64,000 nucleotides of DNA from Daucus carota subsp. sativus (GCF_001625215.2 NC_030381.2:38624689-38688688), one strand, 5' to 3'. Positions 32,332 through 45,900 are shown, numbered from the stretch's first letter. Notes: generated by a model not told the origin, from the sequence alone. Numbers and translations: made by a program.

Positions 32332-34529
32332 CTATTTAGACACCTTTTTCTTCCCAGCAATTGCAATCTTCTTTCCTTTCAATGTCCGGCAGTTGTTCTT
32401 TGTCCGTTGCCCCCTGCAAGGCAATCCCTGAATATGTCGTATACCTCGGTAGCATTGAATCTCCTTCAACCTCCTAATATTTAGTGCATTGAATCTCCTC
32501 TACAAACACAGAAAAAAATATATCAAAAAGATATCAATCAAAAATGCAGATACCAAGTATATGAACAATTTAGAGTTTTGTGGAATAAATGACACTAATG
32601 CTTTCTTAAAGAATTCAACTAACAATTAGCAGTTGAATATGATGAACATAGACTAGGAAACTACAATTGCACGGCATTGTTTGCTATTCGCACAAGTCTG
32701 GTAAACTATTTTTTCGCGCAGGATGTAACCTCAATACCACAAGGTGACTGGTAACCTCCAAAAAAGCAAAGTGTGAGGAAAGGAAAAATGACCAGAATCA
32801 GACAATGGTTTATAAATCAGACTCATAGAACAAAAATTTGTGCATCTCTATTTAAGCTCTCTAGCAGCTCAATCAAGACTTAAAATTCAACAGAAATAAG
32901 AGCTTTACTTTCATATTATCAGATGACCAAATTTGCTGATCACTCAAATAAACACGGTGATTCAGATAAATGGAGTATCCTTCATTTATATTAGATTGAC
33001 ACATATTATCTGTGTATACCACAAAACAGTCCACTCTATTATGGCATTGATGATTCAATAATGCAATGAAGTTTATGAGGAAGAAATGTTAATACAGTCT
33101 ACGTTCAGTTTCAGTTTATGTGAAAGCAAGGTAAGATCGGCTGATTCTGTTAACATGCCTAATTCTGATCAAGAAACAAAAACAGGCACATGTACACAAT
33201 TTAATATAATGTACAAGAGAGAGGGAGAAATTACAAGGTCTCCTTCAATCATGTACTTGGAAACTTCATCACGGAGAGTAATGAGCTCTTCTTCAGACAA
33301 GTCCTTAGTGATCTTATTCTCCATTTTCAAGTCATTAAGAATCTGCAAAGCCCTAGTGCGCCCAATTCCATGAATATACTGCAAAGAATATTGAACCCTC
33401 TTAGCATTCGGAATCTCAACTCCTCCAACACGAGCACATCTAATGCTCAACCCACCAATCTGCATCAGTAAAAACAACAAATTAATACAATTACAAAACA
33501 TCCCCAGCATTGTTGTCACGGCGCTCGACTAGTCGCGACTAGTCGACTAGTCGGGTTTATAAAATCGACTGGAGAGGTCGACTTGCGAATTGTTGACTAG
33601 TCGGTCAACTTGGTCGACTAATTGATCGACTTATCGACTAGTCGGTCGACTTGGTCGACTAGTCGGTCGACAAGTGTAAAATTCAATCAAAAATTAAAAT
33701 GAAAAAAAAATAAATTCTATGAAACTGCTCAAAATCAGCAATAATCAAAATGTTAATCTAAGTTTATAGATCTTTGTGTGTGTGTGTTTATGTATGCATA
33801 AGTTGATTAAACTGAATATACATGTAGTATAAAATATTGGTACAGTTAATGTGTGTAGTGTGTTAATGACTTAATGTGTATACATGAACGGGGAAAAAGA
33901 TGTGTTTGTAACTAACATATTTATTTTGAGATTGATATACATATGACTAGTTATAGGAAAACACATATATAATGTATATATTAATATATATTATTTAATT
34001 AATTATTAATTAGCTTATCGACTAGTGGACTAGTCATAGTCAGCGACTAGTCGATAAGCTGGACCTCTATCGACTCGACTCGACGTGACAACCATGATCC
34101 CCAACAAATTAAAAACAAATGTAATCTTGGAAATTCTTCAACATGATTTAAACACCAATGTAATATAGATAAAAACAACATCGAAATTATAAAAAGAGAA
34201 TCTCGAATATTGATTCTTGGGAATTCTTGAAAATGGTCAAAACAACAATGTAGCACAACTACAAATAATTTACCATTTCAAAATGAATACACACATAAAC
34301 TGGGAACTCTTGAAAATGGTCAAGAACAAAATTTTAACAAATTTACAGAGAAACCCATGAAAAGAAACACAAAAAAATGAAATCTTGAAAAGAGTTTGAG
34401 CAAAGAGATTACCTTGGGTTGGGTTGAAATTGGGTAAGACAGAGAAGTGGGTTTGCTGCTTTTGAAGAGTGAAGTATTGGAGATGAGTGATAGTGAAGAT
34501 GTAAGTGGTGTAGCCATGGCTTGAGCCAT
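32332..34529 (-). CDS. RPS13: 30S ribosomal protein S13 (uS13), chloroplastic, 3 exons
   Basis: Coding exons (minus) are 34529-34413, 33459-33235 and 32499-32332, giving 169 residues with GT-AG introns in phase 0. uS13 sits in the head of the small subunit and contacts the P-site tRNA and the large subunit. Exon 1 encodes a Ser/Thr-rich transit peptide starting [18 protein letters not shown]. The conserved body starts at [18 protein letters not shown] and includes [10 protein letters not shown] (helix-two-turn-helix). The end is [20 protein letters not shown], the classic S13 C-terminus, and then a Lys-rich tail. Intron 1 carries an inverted-repeat transposon. It is divergent from TSPO across 1.1 kb. 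Confidence 0.96.
33512..34092. mobile_element. inverted-repeat transposon rich in CGACTAGTCG, in RPS13 intron 1
   Basis: Ends GTTGTCACGGCGCTCGACTAG and the complement of CGACTCGACGTGACAAC form inverted termini. Subterminal regions repeat the palindromic motif GACTAGTCGGTCGACT many times on the left and a few times on the right. About 580 bp, AT-rich centre, no coding capacity. The flanks show no clean target duplication, so the superfamily (possibly hAT) is uncertain. Confidence 0.75.
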
Positions 34530-35641
34530 TCAATCTTGCAAGACTCTGAGAGTGAAGCTGGAGAACAACGAAGATGATAACGTACTGTTGGCTTCTTTTC
34601 TTATCCTTTAGATATTGGTCTTGCTTCTTGGATGGATGGCTAGATCCGACCCGAACCCGGGTGTTTGTTCTTCTCTTTTTTTCTTTTCTTTTTTTTATTT
34701 TGCCTTTCTTTTGTTGGACTTTGTTATTTAAGTTCAAGAAAGAGGGAACAGGATTATTCCGGAAAGAAATTGATATTGATAGATAATTTAATTTCAAAAT
34801 AGCATAACTGACATATTTAATAACAATACAATATATAGAATTTAGGATAATATATATTGATTAATATTTTAAAATTTTAGTTTTATGAAATATAATTTTT
34901 AACCAATTCTTAATTATGTCTATTTTAACGTGTCTTTTCGATTATTTCAAAAAAAAAAAAAAGTGTCTTTTCGATCAATCCATTAATCTCATCTCAATCG
35001 AAATTGGATCCAATATTTTTAAAACTTTATTTGATAAATCCAAAAGATATATAATTGGTTTCAGCTTCAATAATTATTTTCAATTCAGTTACGTCTCAAC
35101 TATTGTTAGGTCCAATATTTTTAAAAATTATGTTTTGACAGAAAGATATTAATATTATCTGATCCGCAAGATATCCTATCCTTTTAATTTATATGAATTT
35201 TGTTCAATTTGAATTTTTTAATCTGAATCTTATTTTTAAACTCGAGATACCCTACACCTTTTAATTTATATGAATTTTTTCCAATTGAAATTTTTAATCT
35301 CAATATTATACTTAGACCGAAACTATTTTAGTACTGCAAATTTATTATTCTCTTTAGATAAACATGCCCCGAAACTGAGCCAAGACAATTATGTGCCAAG
35401 ACATGCAAACTGAGGCAAGGTGTCGAGATGTCATATGTTTTATCTTTGACTGAATCTCATCCCACAATCACACTGCTGGCTCTCCAACTCCACCACGTGT
35501 AATCTCACAAGCCACTCCTCACCACCTCCTTAGCCCACGTATCACTCTCCCCCTCTCTCCCCCATACTTATCTCCACTCTCTCTCTCTCAAACCTCTCCC
35601 ATCTTCACACACTCAAAACACACACACCCCTTTCATGCACA
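34530..35641. promoter_or_regulatory. divergent promoter region RPS13 / TSPO
   Basis: 1.1 kb between two divergent start codons. The TSPO side has the G-box/ABRE CACGTGT at 35494-35500, an ACGT core in CCCACGTATC near 35535, and a CT-rich leader at 35550-35600. AT-rich elsewhere; nothing else recognised. Confidence 0.5.
35494..35500 (+). promoter_or_regulatory. ABRE/G-box upstream of TSPO
   Basis: CACGTGT 142-148 bp upstream of the TSPO ATG. bZIP ABF factors bind this motif, and Arabidopsis TSPO is ABA- and osmotic-stress-induced, which suits it. Confidence 0.55.
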
Positions 35642-36220
35642 ATGGATTCATCCCAAGAACTCAAACACAGAACCACAACACAAACCCCCCAAGACCAATC
35701 CACCACCACCACTTCTAATGCCCCAAGCCAAAAGAAAAAAGCCATGGCCAAACGAGGCCTCCGCTCCCTCGCCCTAGCCCTAGCCCTCCCTCTCTCCATG
35801 ACTCTCGCCAACATCTACATGTTCGGTCGCCCCGGCAGCGTGGGCCAGACCTTCCGCAACGTCTCCAAGCCCTCCTGGTTCCCTCCCCTGTGGCTCCTCC
35901 ACTCCATGTGCGTGGTCTTCTCCCTTCTCATGGGCCTCTCTGCATGGCTCGTCTGGGCTGAAGGCGGCTTCCATACCAAACCTCGAGCTGCTGCTATGTA
36001 CTTGGCTCAACTTGGTCTCAGCTTGGCGTGGGATCCGGTTATGTTCTGGATGGGAGCGAGTCGAGTCGGGCTGGCGGTGTGTTTGGCGTTGTTAGTGTCG
36101 GTTTTTCAGTGTTTTCGGGTGTTCAAGAATGTGAATCCTATAGCTGGGGCGCTTGTCAAACCTTGCCTGGCTTGGGTTGGATATCTTACGGCTGTAAATC
36201 TTAAACTTGTGTACCTCTAA
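35642..36220 (+). CDS. TSPO: TSPO translocator protein homologue (TspO/MBR)
   Basis: An intronless gene of 192 residues, as in Arabidopsis. Plant TSPO is a stress-induced membrane protein of the ER and Golgi that binds heme and aquaporins and is removed by autophagy. The plant-specific hydrophilic N-terminus covers residues 1-40. Five hydrophobic segments then start at about 40, 81, 116, 140 and 166. Family hallmarks are KPSWFPPLWLLH at 76-87, AWLVWAEGGF, and LSLAWDPVMFW at 126-136. The histidine at 87 appears to align with the heme-linked His of AtTSPO. A second ATG at residue 35 (AMAKRGLRS) could give a short form, known for AtTSPO. The upstream G-box supports ABA control. Codon use in the first half is strikingly C-rich. 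Confidence 0.95.
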   Translation: MDSSQELKHRTTTQTPQDQSTTTTSNAPSQKKKAMAKRGLRSLALALALPLSMTLANIYMFGRPGSVGQTFRNVSKPSWFPPLWLLHSMCVVFSLLMGLSAWLVWAEGGFHTKPRAAAMYLAQLGLSLAWDPVMFWMGASRVGLAVCLALLVSVFQCFRVFKNVNPIAGALVKPCLAWVGYLTAVNLKLVYL

Positions 36221-36961
36221 ACATTCCAGTTTTTATCCATCTCTTATTATCAACATCATAGCTTATGAATATGAGTTCTTTAGTATTTTTCCGTGTTCTT
36301 TAGTACCGCGTTACGACTACCATAATTTGCCTGGGTTTTATTTAGAATTTTTTGCAGACTGAGCTTTAGTAATATAAACCAGTAGTGGATAATGAGCATA
36401 CAAGATATTAACATGCATTCTTGCAATTATTATTTCGGAGATGATGTTTTAAACTTGAACAATAAACACTATAATATGTACACGGGAAGATCAGTTATAT
36501 TTCAGCACTTATCAGAACCAGGGATGTATCTAGGATTATTTCTTAGGCATCAAAAAAAAATCCCGAAAAACTTTTGTGGGGCACTACTATAATTTCTAAA
36601 ATTTAGATTGGTGCTATCCGCCCCTATCAGAACTAGAAAATCATACAGTAATGAAAGCAAAGGAAATGCAATTGCAGTAGATATATTATGATCAAACATG
36701 TACAATTGAAGAACTGCATTTTGCTTAAGCATCAGTATGTTCTTATAACATCTCAGTCAGCAAAGGGTTGCTCATCACCGCCACATTAAAATTTCCGAAA
36801 GCAATTGAGAATAATTTCCGAAAGCAATTCAGATTCTCAGGCAGAATTTCTGAAAGCAGCTTAAATTGTCTAACAGGATAGCTGAGAAAAGCTTCAAGAT
36901 GACAAAAGACTAGACCTGCTGGGAGAGTACTAGTTGCATATATTGATGACAGGGCGCCGAG
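36221..36961. other. spacer between convergent TSPO and AlkB-like gene
   Basis: 3' UTRs of both genes. No coding region or complete repeat seen. Confidence 0.5.
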
Positions 36962-39900
36962 CTAGTCATTGTTGCAGAGCTTTCTTAGAGTGATGGAAGT
37001 TCTCCTCTTTTGCTCGATGTTCTTCCCTTCCCATGTCTGAATCCCGGGGTTTCTATTGATCTCATGCTTCCAAAGGTAGCGTGCTTCTCCCCACATTAGG
37101 ACCAGTGATCCGGGGGTCAAATACACAGGCACCTTATGCAGATTCTGCAAATTGTTTGTTGCTTCACTTTCAACTCGGGTGAAATGCATGACACACGAGG
37201 ACTCGAGGGATACTATAGCAATCCCGTCTTCAAAGCGCATAAGATCAACATGCGCACAGATTCCCTGCACCACAAGTTGGGAACCAGGCTATCAGCATTT
37301 ACATGCAACTGTCTAAGGTGGGAAATACATGGAAACCTGGCATTTAATATGAGTGTGCAAAACGCTTGGGTGTGGCTAGTTGATCCTATTTCGTTATAGG
37401 CAAAAAAGTTCTTATCAAATTGTTCTTATGGTTACAGAGAACTGAATATTGTAACAACATAACAGAACATAAAGTTATAAAAATAATTGCAGAGGATATA
37501 GGGTTCATGATATATTCATATCTCCATGTAGGGCATCGTGTTAAAAGCCTATAACCATGTTGATCCCCCAATGCGACAATGAGTCTGTTCTCGCAACCCC
37601 CCATTTTTTATCAGCATTAAAACACCAACATTGGCACATAATGTTGCATTTGACTATTTAAGTCTAATTATTCACTTAATACAAAGAGAACTTCAAAACT
37701 ACAGCAATATTAAGTTATAGGATGACCTCAAAAACTGTATTACATCTCACCTCACCTGGTTGATATCTGTTTACGATAAGTTGGTCGAAGAAAGGTTCCC
37801 TGCATAATAAATTTGGAGGGCAAAGACATGTTTCCAAGTCCCCATGACAGTTTGCACCTGTCATAGGATCAGAAACATAATCAGTGAACTGAATAGCTTC
37901 TTTAACAGATGTAGAAATATCAGTTGCCCATGCTGGGAGATCTCCGAACCTCATAGCCTGCAGCAAACAAACACTACATAAGCTATTACAAGTAACATAA
38001 ATTCATGGAATACAGTTGCTTTTCATTTGTCCTGCATTGGGTTAACACCAGAGCGAATTACTCCTATATCCAAAGACAACACTGATGACATTTACACTCT
38101 TGGAAAGTAGAGACTAACCTATTGTTAGAAAATGGAGTTTTAAGCTCATAATTTTATTATGTTCTTGTTGTTAATTCCATAATCTAATGATTGGAAGTTG
38201 TTTCTAGATATCGGAACTTAAACTTTCATGTATGGGTTTAAGAATTTTCTTAATGAAATCCATAAGAGAAATGAAGTTGAAGTTAGTAGCTTGAAAGAGC
38301 TTGTTTTTGAGAATGTTGTTTGTCCCACATTGAAAGAAATAAAGGGGGTGTTGGCTTTATATAGTATAACACACATGGGTAGTGCACAACTACTAAGGTG
38401 TGTTATGGTGCGTGGTGTTCTCACGAGCCCACGCGCGCGCCGCCGCCGCCGCCCCGCCACGCCTCGTCACGGGTCGAAGGGCGATTTGGGCGAATGTCTC
38501 GGCGTCTCGCGTACGCGAGGCGACCTGGGCGGGGAATTTTATTTCGTATCGATTTAATATAATATTTTAATTAGAATTTATTTATCAGTTGGGCTGGGTT
38601 GTGTCTGTTGGGCTCAATTGGACTGGGTCGGATTGCATAATTGGGCTAAGTCAGATACAATGAACCTGGACTTGTAACTGATGATATATATTCAGAAATT
38701 AAAGTATATATATATAAAACGGATGGTTTAATGTGTGGATTAATATATATCAGTTACATTATAATAAATCAGCTGTTACGATTTATTTTAAATGTGCAGT
38801 TTAAATTCATATATTAAATTTGGGGTGGTCAGTTACACTTAGCCTCTAGTATAAATAGAGGACTAAGCTGCTGAGTTTCACACACCACACCCTACATTCT
38901 CTTCTCTTCTTCCTCTCTGCTCTCTCTCCCAAACACAAGTCAGTCAGTAGTTGGTTTTCCGGCGAGTGAGGAGCTAGTCGTGTTTGAGCTTCGAAGGTGC
39001 TGTAATTCAAAGCTCTGAGCTGTTTTATCCTGGAGGAGGTGTTGCAAGCATCCCCAGTGCAGCAGGTGGGGGCAATAATCTCTTCAAGAGCAGTCAGGTC
39101 TTCGTATAAGGCCTGACGACTCAGCTGTTCTTGTGTTTTCTTGTTGTACATGTTGATTGGCTCAAGCTATGCCTACTGGTACAACTTCTTTCCTTCCTCT
39201 GTTCTTACAGTCACTGACATGCATGTATTTTACCTTCACGTTTTGTTTCAACTTGCTTGGCCTTGGCTTGTTTAATATGATATATAACTGCCTCTATGTT
39301 GCTATAATAATCAGTATTTCCAACATTCTTGAAGAGATTATTTGTTATATAATATTTAGCATAATGTCGAGCGAAACTGAGGTTCCCGTTGTTGGTGCTG
39401 GTAGTAGTTCTGGTGCATCTGCTGTGGCCATTGATTGGACCACTTACAGTTTTCCACAAGCCGTTGAATTAACTGGCTTGCCAGAGAAGTTCAATGGTGG
39501 TGTAGGCTTTTCTCGCTGGCAGAAAAGAATGAAGTTGTGGTTGACTGTAAAGGGTCTCTGGCCTGTTGTGGAGTATGAGAAACCAGTGGTGGATCAAGAG
39601 AAGGCTGAAACTGTTAAGGGTTTTGCGAAGTGGGCTGAGAAGGATGGTGTGGCCAGGGCGGCCATTCTGGCTGCTCTCACTAACACATTGTTTGATGTGT
39701 ATTCTTCTGATGCCTACTCTGCAAAACTCTTATGGGAGAAGCTGGACCAGACACATAATACTGACTCTCAGGGTCTTGAGAAGTATTCTGTGGCTAAGTT
39801 CCTTGAATTCAAGCTGGTGGACAACAAGTCCATGACTGAGCAAGTGCATGAATTCGAGATGATAGTGCATGCTTTGAAGGAGTCCGGAATGGACCTCCCT

Positions 39901-42900
39901 GAAAAGTTCAAGGTTATGAGTGTGATTGAAAAGCTTCCGAAGTCTTGGGAGGAGTTCTCTCTCTCCCTGAAAAGACAGAAAGGAGAGATCACCTGGACCA
40001 ACCTTATGCTGGACATCTCGGTTCAAGAACAACACAAGTCCAAACAAGGACATGTGATGCCAACTGAAGCCGGGAGCTCGAAGGTAAATGTAGCCACTGT
40101 AGGACAGAAAAGGAAGGGTGTGGCTAAGAAAGTTAGCACTAATAAACCTAAGAGTGACAAGGACAAGGCCAAGAAACCCAAGGCAAACAAACCGTGTTGG
40201 TCTTGTGGGCAGGTTGGGCACTGGAGTAAGGACTGCCCTACAAAGAAGGCGAAGAAGGCTGAGGTGGTAGCACAAGCGAATGCTGTGCTTGCAACTACAA
40301 GTGGGCCCGTAGTGAACATGGTTGTTGGTGAGGCCACGGCTTCTGAAACCAACGCAGACCGGTATGTTTCCTACAACCCTGTATTATTTTCTACCTATCT
40401 GTCAAATGAATGGTTGATAGATACTGGAACTAATGTGCATATTTGTGCTGATATTAGTCTATTTGTATCTTATCAACAGAGTCATAGCTTGACAGTGACG
40501 ATGGGGAATGCTAGTGCTGCTCAAGTACATGGAATAGGAAACGTAGACCTGAAGTTCCCTTCTGGACGTATTCTATCCCTAACTAGAGTGCATTATGTTC
40601 CCGACATGCGTAGAAATATAATAAGTGGAAGCTGTTTAGTTTCCAATGGCTTTGAAATTTCCTTCAAATGTAATAAAGTAGTTCTTATTCACACTGGTAC
40701 ATTTTTTGGCAAGGGTTACTTGTCAAATGGTTTATTTGTAATTAATGCTGAACCCGTTTTGGGTACATTAAATAATGTTATTCTTCCTTCTGTGAATTGT
40801 GTTGAATCCTCAAGTTTATGGCATGCTAGACTAGGTCACTTAAACTTTGGTGCTCTTAAGAATATGATGAACTTAGAGTTGATTCCAAAACATACCATAG
40901 AAAAGAATTCTAAATGTCAAGTATGTGTGTCAGCTAAACAAATAAGGAAACCTTTTCATAACATTGTTAGGGATTCAGACTTGTTAGATTTAGTACACAC
41001 TGATATTTGTGAATTTGGTGGTGTGTTGACTAAAGACCAGTTTAGATACTTCATTACCTTTATTGATGATAGTAGTAGATATTGTTATGTTTATTTACTT
41101 AAACATAAGGATGAAGCACTTAGTAAATTCATTATATATAAAACTGAAGTTGAAAAACAAACTAGTAAGGTACTTAAACGTTTGAGATCTGACAGAGGTG
41201 GTGAGTATACAAGTAACTCCTTTAATGAATTTTGTGAAAACAATGGTATAGTTCATGAAGTTACTCCACCATACACACCTGAGTCTAATGGGGTCGCTGA
41301 GCGAAAGAACAGAACATTTAAAGATATGATTAATAGTATGCTAATTAACTCTGGGTTGCCTAAATACATGTGGGGAGAGGCTCTAAATACGGCTTGCCAT
41401 ATTTTGAATAGAGTTCCTCTGAAACACATGGATAAGACACCTTTAGAGTTATGGAAAGGCAGGATGACTAGTCTTAAGTATCTTCGTGTGTGGGGGTGCC
41501 TTGCTAAGGTACTTGTCCCTGAACACAAGAGAAAGAAACTAGGTCCAAAGACTGTTGATTGTATCTTTCTGGGCTATCCTGAGACCACTACAGCTATGAG
41601 ATTTTTAGTAATAAAATCTGACATAGATGGTATAGTGGCTAACACGATAGTTGAATTTCGTGATGCTACATTCTTTGAGGATGTCTACCCTATGAAGACT
41701 GGTATACCTCAAGAGACCTATGATAAGGATCCCACTCACACATCAAGTTCTATTCCCGATCATGTGGAAAAGATGACAAATGTGGGGGCGGAACCTGGTA
41801 GTAGTTCTACTCCTAATGAAGTAGAGGAACCAAGGAGAAGTAAGCGTGCAAAGGTAGTTAAGGATTTTGGAAGTGATTTTATCACTTACAATGTCGAGGA
41901 CGAACCTTTAACTTTCCGACAGGCTATGGACTCTTCGGGGTCTAGGCATTGGAAGGGCGCTGTAAAGAGTGAAATTGACTCTATTGTTTCTAATGGAACA
42001 TGGGAGTTGGTTGATCTCCCTCCTGGGTGCTCTACTATTGGGTGCAAGTGGGTCTTCAAGAGGAAGTTAAACCCTGACGGCTCAATAGATAAGTACAAAG
42101 CTAGACTGGTGGCAAAAGGGTTTAAGCAAAAGGAAGGAATTGATTACTTTGACACATACTCTCCGGTTGCTAGGATGGTAACAATCCGTATGCTTATAGC
42201 ATTGGCTTCGGTCCATGGTCTTATCATCCATCAGATGGATGTAAAGACGGCTTTTCTTCATGGTGATCTTGAAGAGGAGATTTATATGGATCAGCCTGAG
42301 GGATTTGTTGCATCTGGAAATGAAAGGAAAGTATGTAAGTTAATTAAGTCCATCTATGGCTTGAAACAAGCTCCTAGGGATTGGCATAAAAAGTTTGATG
42401 ATACTGTATTGCCATTCAGTTTTAAAGTTAATGAAAGCGATAAGTGTGTCTACATCAAAGTTAAAGGCAGTGAGTATGTCATCTTATGCCTATACGTGGA
42501 TGACATCTTATTGTTTGGAACCAATATTGAGATTATTAACGAGACAAAAGCATTCTTAAAAAGGCACTTTGAAATGAAGGATATGGGGGAGGCTAGTGTG
42601 ATTCTTGGAATCAAACTGATTCAGTCAACTGAAGGAATAACCTTAACTCAATCTCATTATATAGAGAAATCTATACTTGAGAAATATGGTTATTCACAGT
42701 GTAGAATCGCTAGTACACCCTATGATCCTAAAGTTGCCCTTGTCAAGAATACTTCTGGAGTTCCTGTGTCTCAGTTAAGATATTCTCAGATTATTGGAAG
42801 CTTGCAGTATCTTGCTAACTGTACTAGACCAGATATCTCATATTCTGTGTCTAAGTTGGCTAGATATACAAGCTGTCCAAACAGAACTCATTGGGATGCT

Positions 42901-45900
42901 CTTGATAGAGTACTTAGATATCTGAAAGGCACAATGTACCTTAGTTTACACTACAGGAGGTTTCCTGGTGTACTTGAAGGGTACAGTGATGCAAGTTGGA
43001 TAGCTAAGAAGTCTGGTTCCAATGGAGTGACTGGATATGTGTTTACCCTTGCGGGTGGAGCAGTATCCTGGAAGTCGACTAGACAGACTATTGTGACTCG
43101 GTCGACATTTGAGGCTGAGCTGTGTGCACTTGATGCCACTGGGACGGAGGCTGAATGGCTACATGGGCTTATGTCCACGTTACCTGTAGTAAGCAGACCG
43201 CTTCCTGCGATTGCTATTCATTGTGATAGTCGAACAACTATTGACAAGATTAGCAGTAAAAAGCATAATGCTAAAACAAAGAGACACATCCAAGTTAGAC
43301 TTAAGTCTATAAGGGGGTTAGTGTCTGACAGGATTATAGCTATAGAGTTCATAGGAACTCAGAATAATATAGCTGATCCTTTGACTAAAGGACTGGAACC
43401 TGCAGTAGTCCTTAAGTCAAGGTTGGGGATGGGACTGTCAACCCATCATAATTCATCAACAGTGGGAACCCAATACACATGAGAGGAGATCCCTCGAAGT
43501 GTATTCAATGTGGTAATAACAAGCTGTAAGGGTGAATTGGTAGTACATTTGCTACAATGATGATACTTATGTATCTGAGTCTATCCCCTGTAAACCTAGA
43601 AGGTACTGTGACTGCTAAGATAGTAAGAGTGTTACAACTCTGAATGGGATCAAGTCGTTAGACGAGATATTAGCAGTATATCTCTGGAGATGCCCAGCTA
43701 AGCGAATGTAATTGTGTGGTCGCAATTAGAGGAAAGGGTTATTCCTTGAAGCATTCGACGAACAGGATCGAGACATGACCATTAATGTCTCAAAGCCGTA
43801 GATTGGCTCCATAGCCGTTGATTTGTCGTTGTCTATGGAAAGTGGTTACACCCAACGGATTAAGATTCAAGGTGAAACATTCCATCTAAATCCGGTAGCC
43901 ATTGAAGTAGAGAACTTAGGAGGGTTCAAACCCGGAAGGGTACCGACTCTGAAAAACAAGTCATGATGAGAAACCTGAAACGCATTTCTGTATGGATTTG
44001 TGGGGGATTGTTAGAAAATCGAGTTTTAAGCTCATAATTTTATTATGTTCTTGTTGTTAATTCCATAATCTAATGATTGGAAGTTGTTTCTAGATATCGG
44101 AACTTAAACTTTCATGTATGGGTTTAAGAATTTTCTTAATGAAATCCATAAGAGAAATGAAGTTGAAGTTAGTAGCTTGAAAGAGCTTGTTTTTGAGAAT
44201 GTTGTTTGTCCCACATTGAAAGAAATAAAGAGGGTGTTGGCTTTATATAGTATAACACACATGGGTAGTGCACAACTACTAAGGTGTGTTATGGTGCGTG
44301 GTGTTCTCACGAGCCCACGCGCGCGCCGCCGCCGCCGCCCCGCCACGCCTCGCCTCGGCTCGGCTCGGGTCGGGTCGGGTCGAAGGGCGATTTGGGCGAA
44401 TGTCTCGGCGTCTCGCGTACGCGAGGCGACCTGGGCGGGGAATTTTATTTCGTATCGATTTAATATAATATTTTAATTAGAATTTATTTATCAGTTGGGC
44501 TGGGTTGTGTCTGTTGGGCTCAATTGGACTGGGTCGGATTGCATAATTGGGCTAAGTCAGATACAATGAACCTGGACTTGTAACTGATGATATATATTCA
44601 GAAATTAAAGTATATATATATAAAACGGATGGTTTAATATACATTATAATAAATCAACTGTTACGATTTATTTTAAATGTGCAGTTTAAATTCATATATT
44701 AAATTTGGGGTGGTCAGTTACACTTAGCCTCTAGTATAAATAGAGGACTAAGCTGCTGAGTTTCACACACCACACCCTACATTCTCTTCTCTTCTTCCTC
44801 TCTGCTCTCTCTCCCAAACACAAGTCAGTCAGTAGTTGGTTTTCCGGCGAGTGAGGAGCTAGTCGTGTTTGAGCTTCGAAGGTGCTGTAATTCAAAGCTC
44901 TGAGCTGTTTTATCCTGGGGGAGGTGTTGCAAGCATCCCCAGTGCAGCAGGTGGGGGCAATAATCTCTTCAAGAGCAGTCAGGTCTTCGTATAAGGCCTG
45001 ACGACTCAGCTGTTCTTGTGTTTTCTTGTTGTACATGTTGATTGGCTCAAGCTATGCCTACTGGTACAACTTCTTTCCTTCCTCTGTTCTTACAGTCACT
45101 GACATGCATGTATTTTACCTTCACGTTTTGTTTCAACTTGCTTGGCCTTGGCTTGTTTAATATGATATATAACTGCCTCTATGTTGCTATAATAATCAGT
45201 ATTTCCAACACCTATAGCCTAATGCAGATTAGTAGATATTCAGACTGAAAGTAGATAATTCAGACAGAAAAGAGAACTTCATTGTTCAATCTGTGCACAG
45301 AATATTAATGGCATCCCACTCATAATAAAATGAATGTGTCATGATACTTTTCATTCAAATTTGCGACATCATACTTATGAGTTATGACAAAAATTTCAAC
45401 CAAAAATGATGACCGGACAACCAGTAGGTAGTTTATATTAGCTACTTGGAAGGAACAAGTCATTTAACCAAACCTGATTGTGAGAAGCTTCACAAAACCA
45501 CCCTTCTGCATCCACAATAGAAGTTTAACACAAGTAAGAACCTCGAAAGATAATTATTTACCTCATTTAAAGTATATAAACAAAACATAATTGCACAACA
45601 TGTGTACAAGAACTAAACTGGGACAAATTTTTAGCACCGAAACTTGTTCAAAATAAGGCATACAGCTTAGACACTTGTACTCTATATTTCAACCTGAACT
45701 TTACTATATTAACATTGTCTTTCAGCGTAATAAGTTCATACAGAGGATTATCAATTCTTCCTTGGATATACAAGGACTATAAACAATCAAGAAGATCTCA
45801 CAACTGAGACTTCAATTAGCCATTTGCACAAAAACCTTATTGGGGGTAAATGGATTGTCAAAAATACAAGTAGGGTTGACAATGTCCAGCAAAACCTGAT

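Larger units (their letters stand above)
38123..45210 (+). mobile_element. Ty1/copia LTR retrotransposon, looks whole
   Basis: A 7.1-kb element on the plus strand inside intron 2 of the minus-strand AlkB-like gene. The parts are a 1.2-kb 5' LTR, an internal region with one long gag-pol frame, a purine-rich tract just before the 3' LTR (about 43997-44008) and a 1.2-kb 3' LTR. Both LTRs begin TGTTAG and end CCAACA. The 5-bp target duplications are identical. Gene order protease-integrase-RT-RNase H marks copia. It looks whole with no evident breaks. LTR divergence is of the order of half a percent plus a few short length differences, so insertion is probably recent (well under a million years by usual plant rates). 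Confidence 0.97.
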
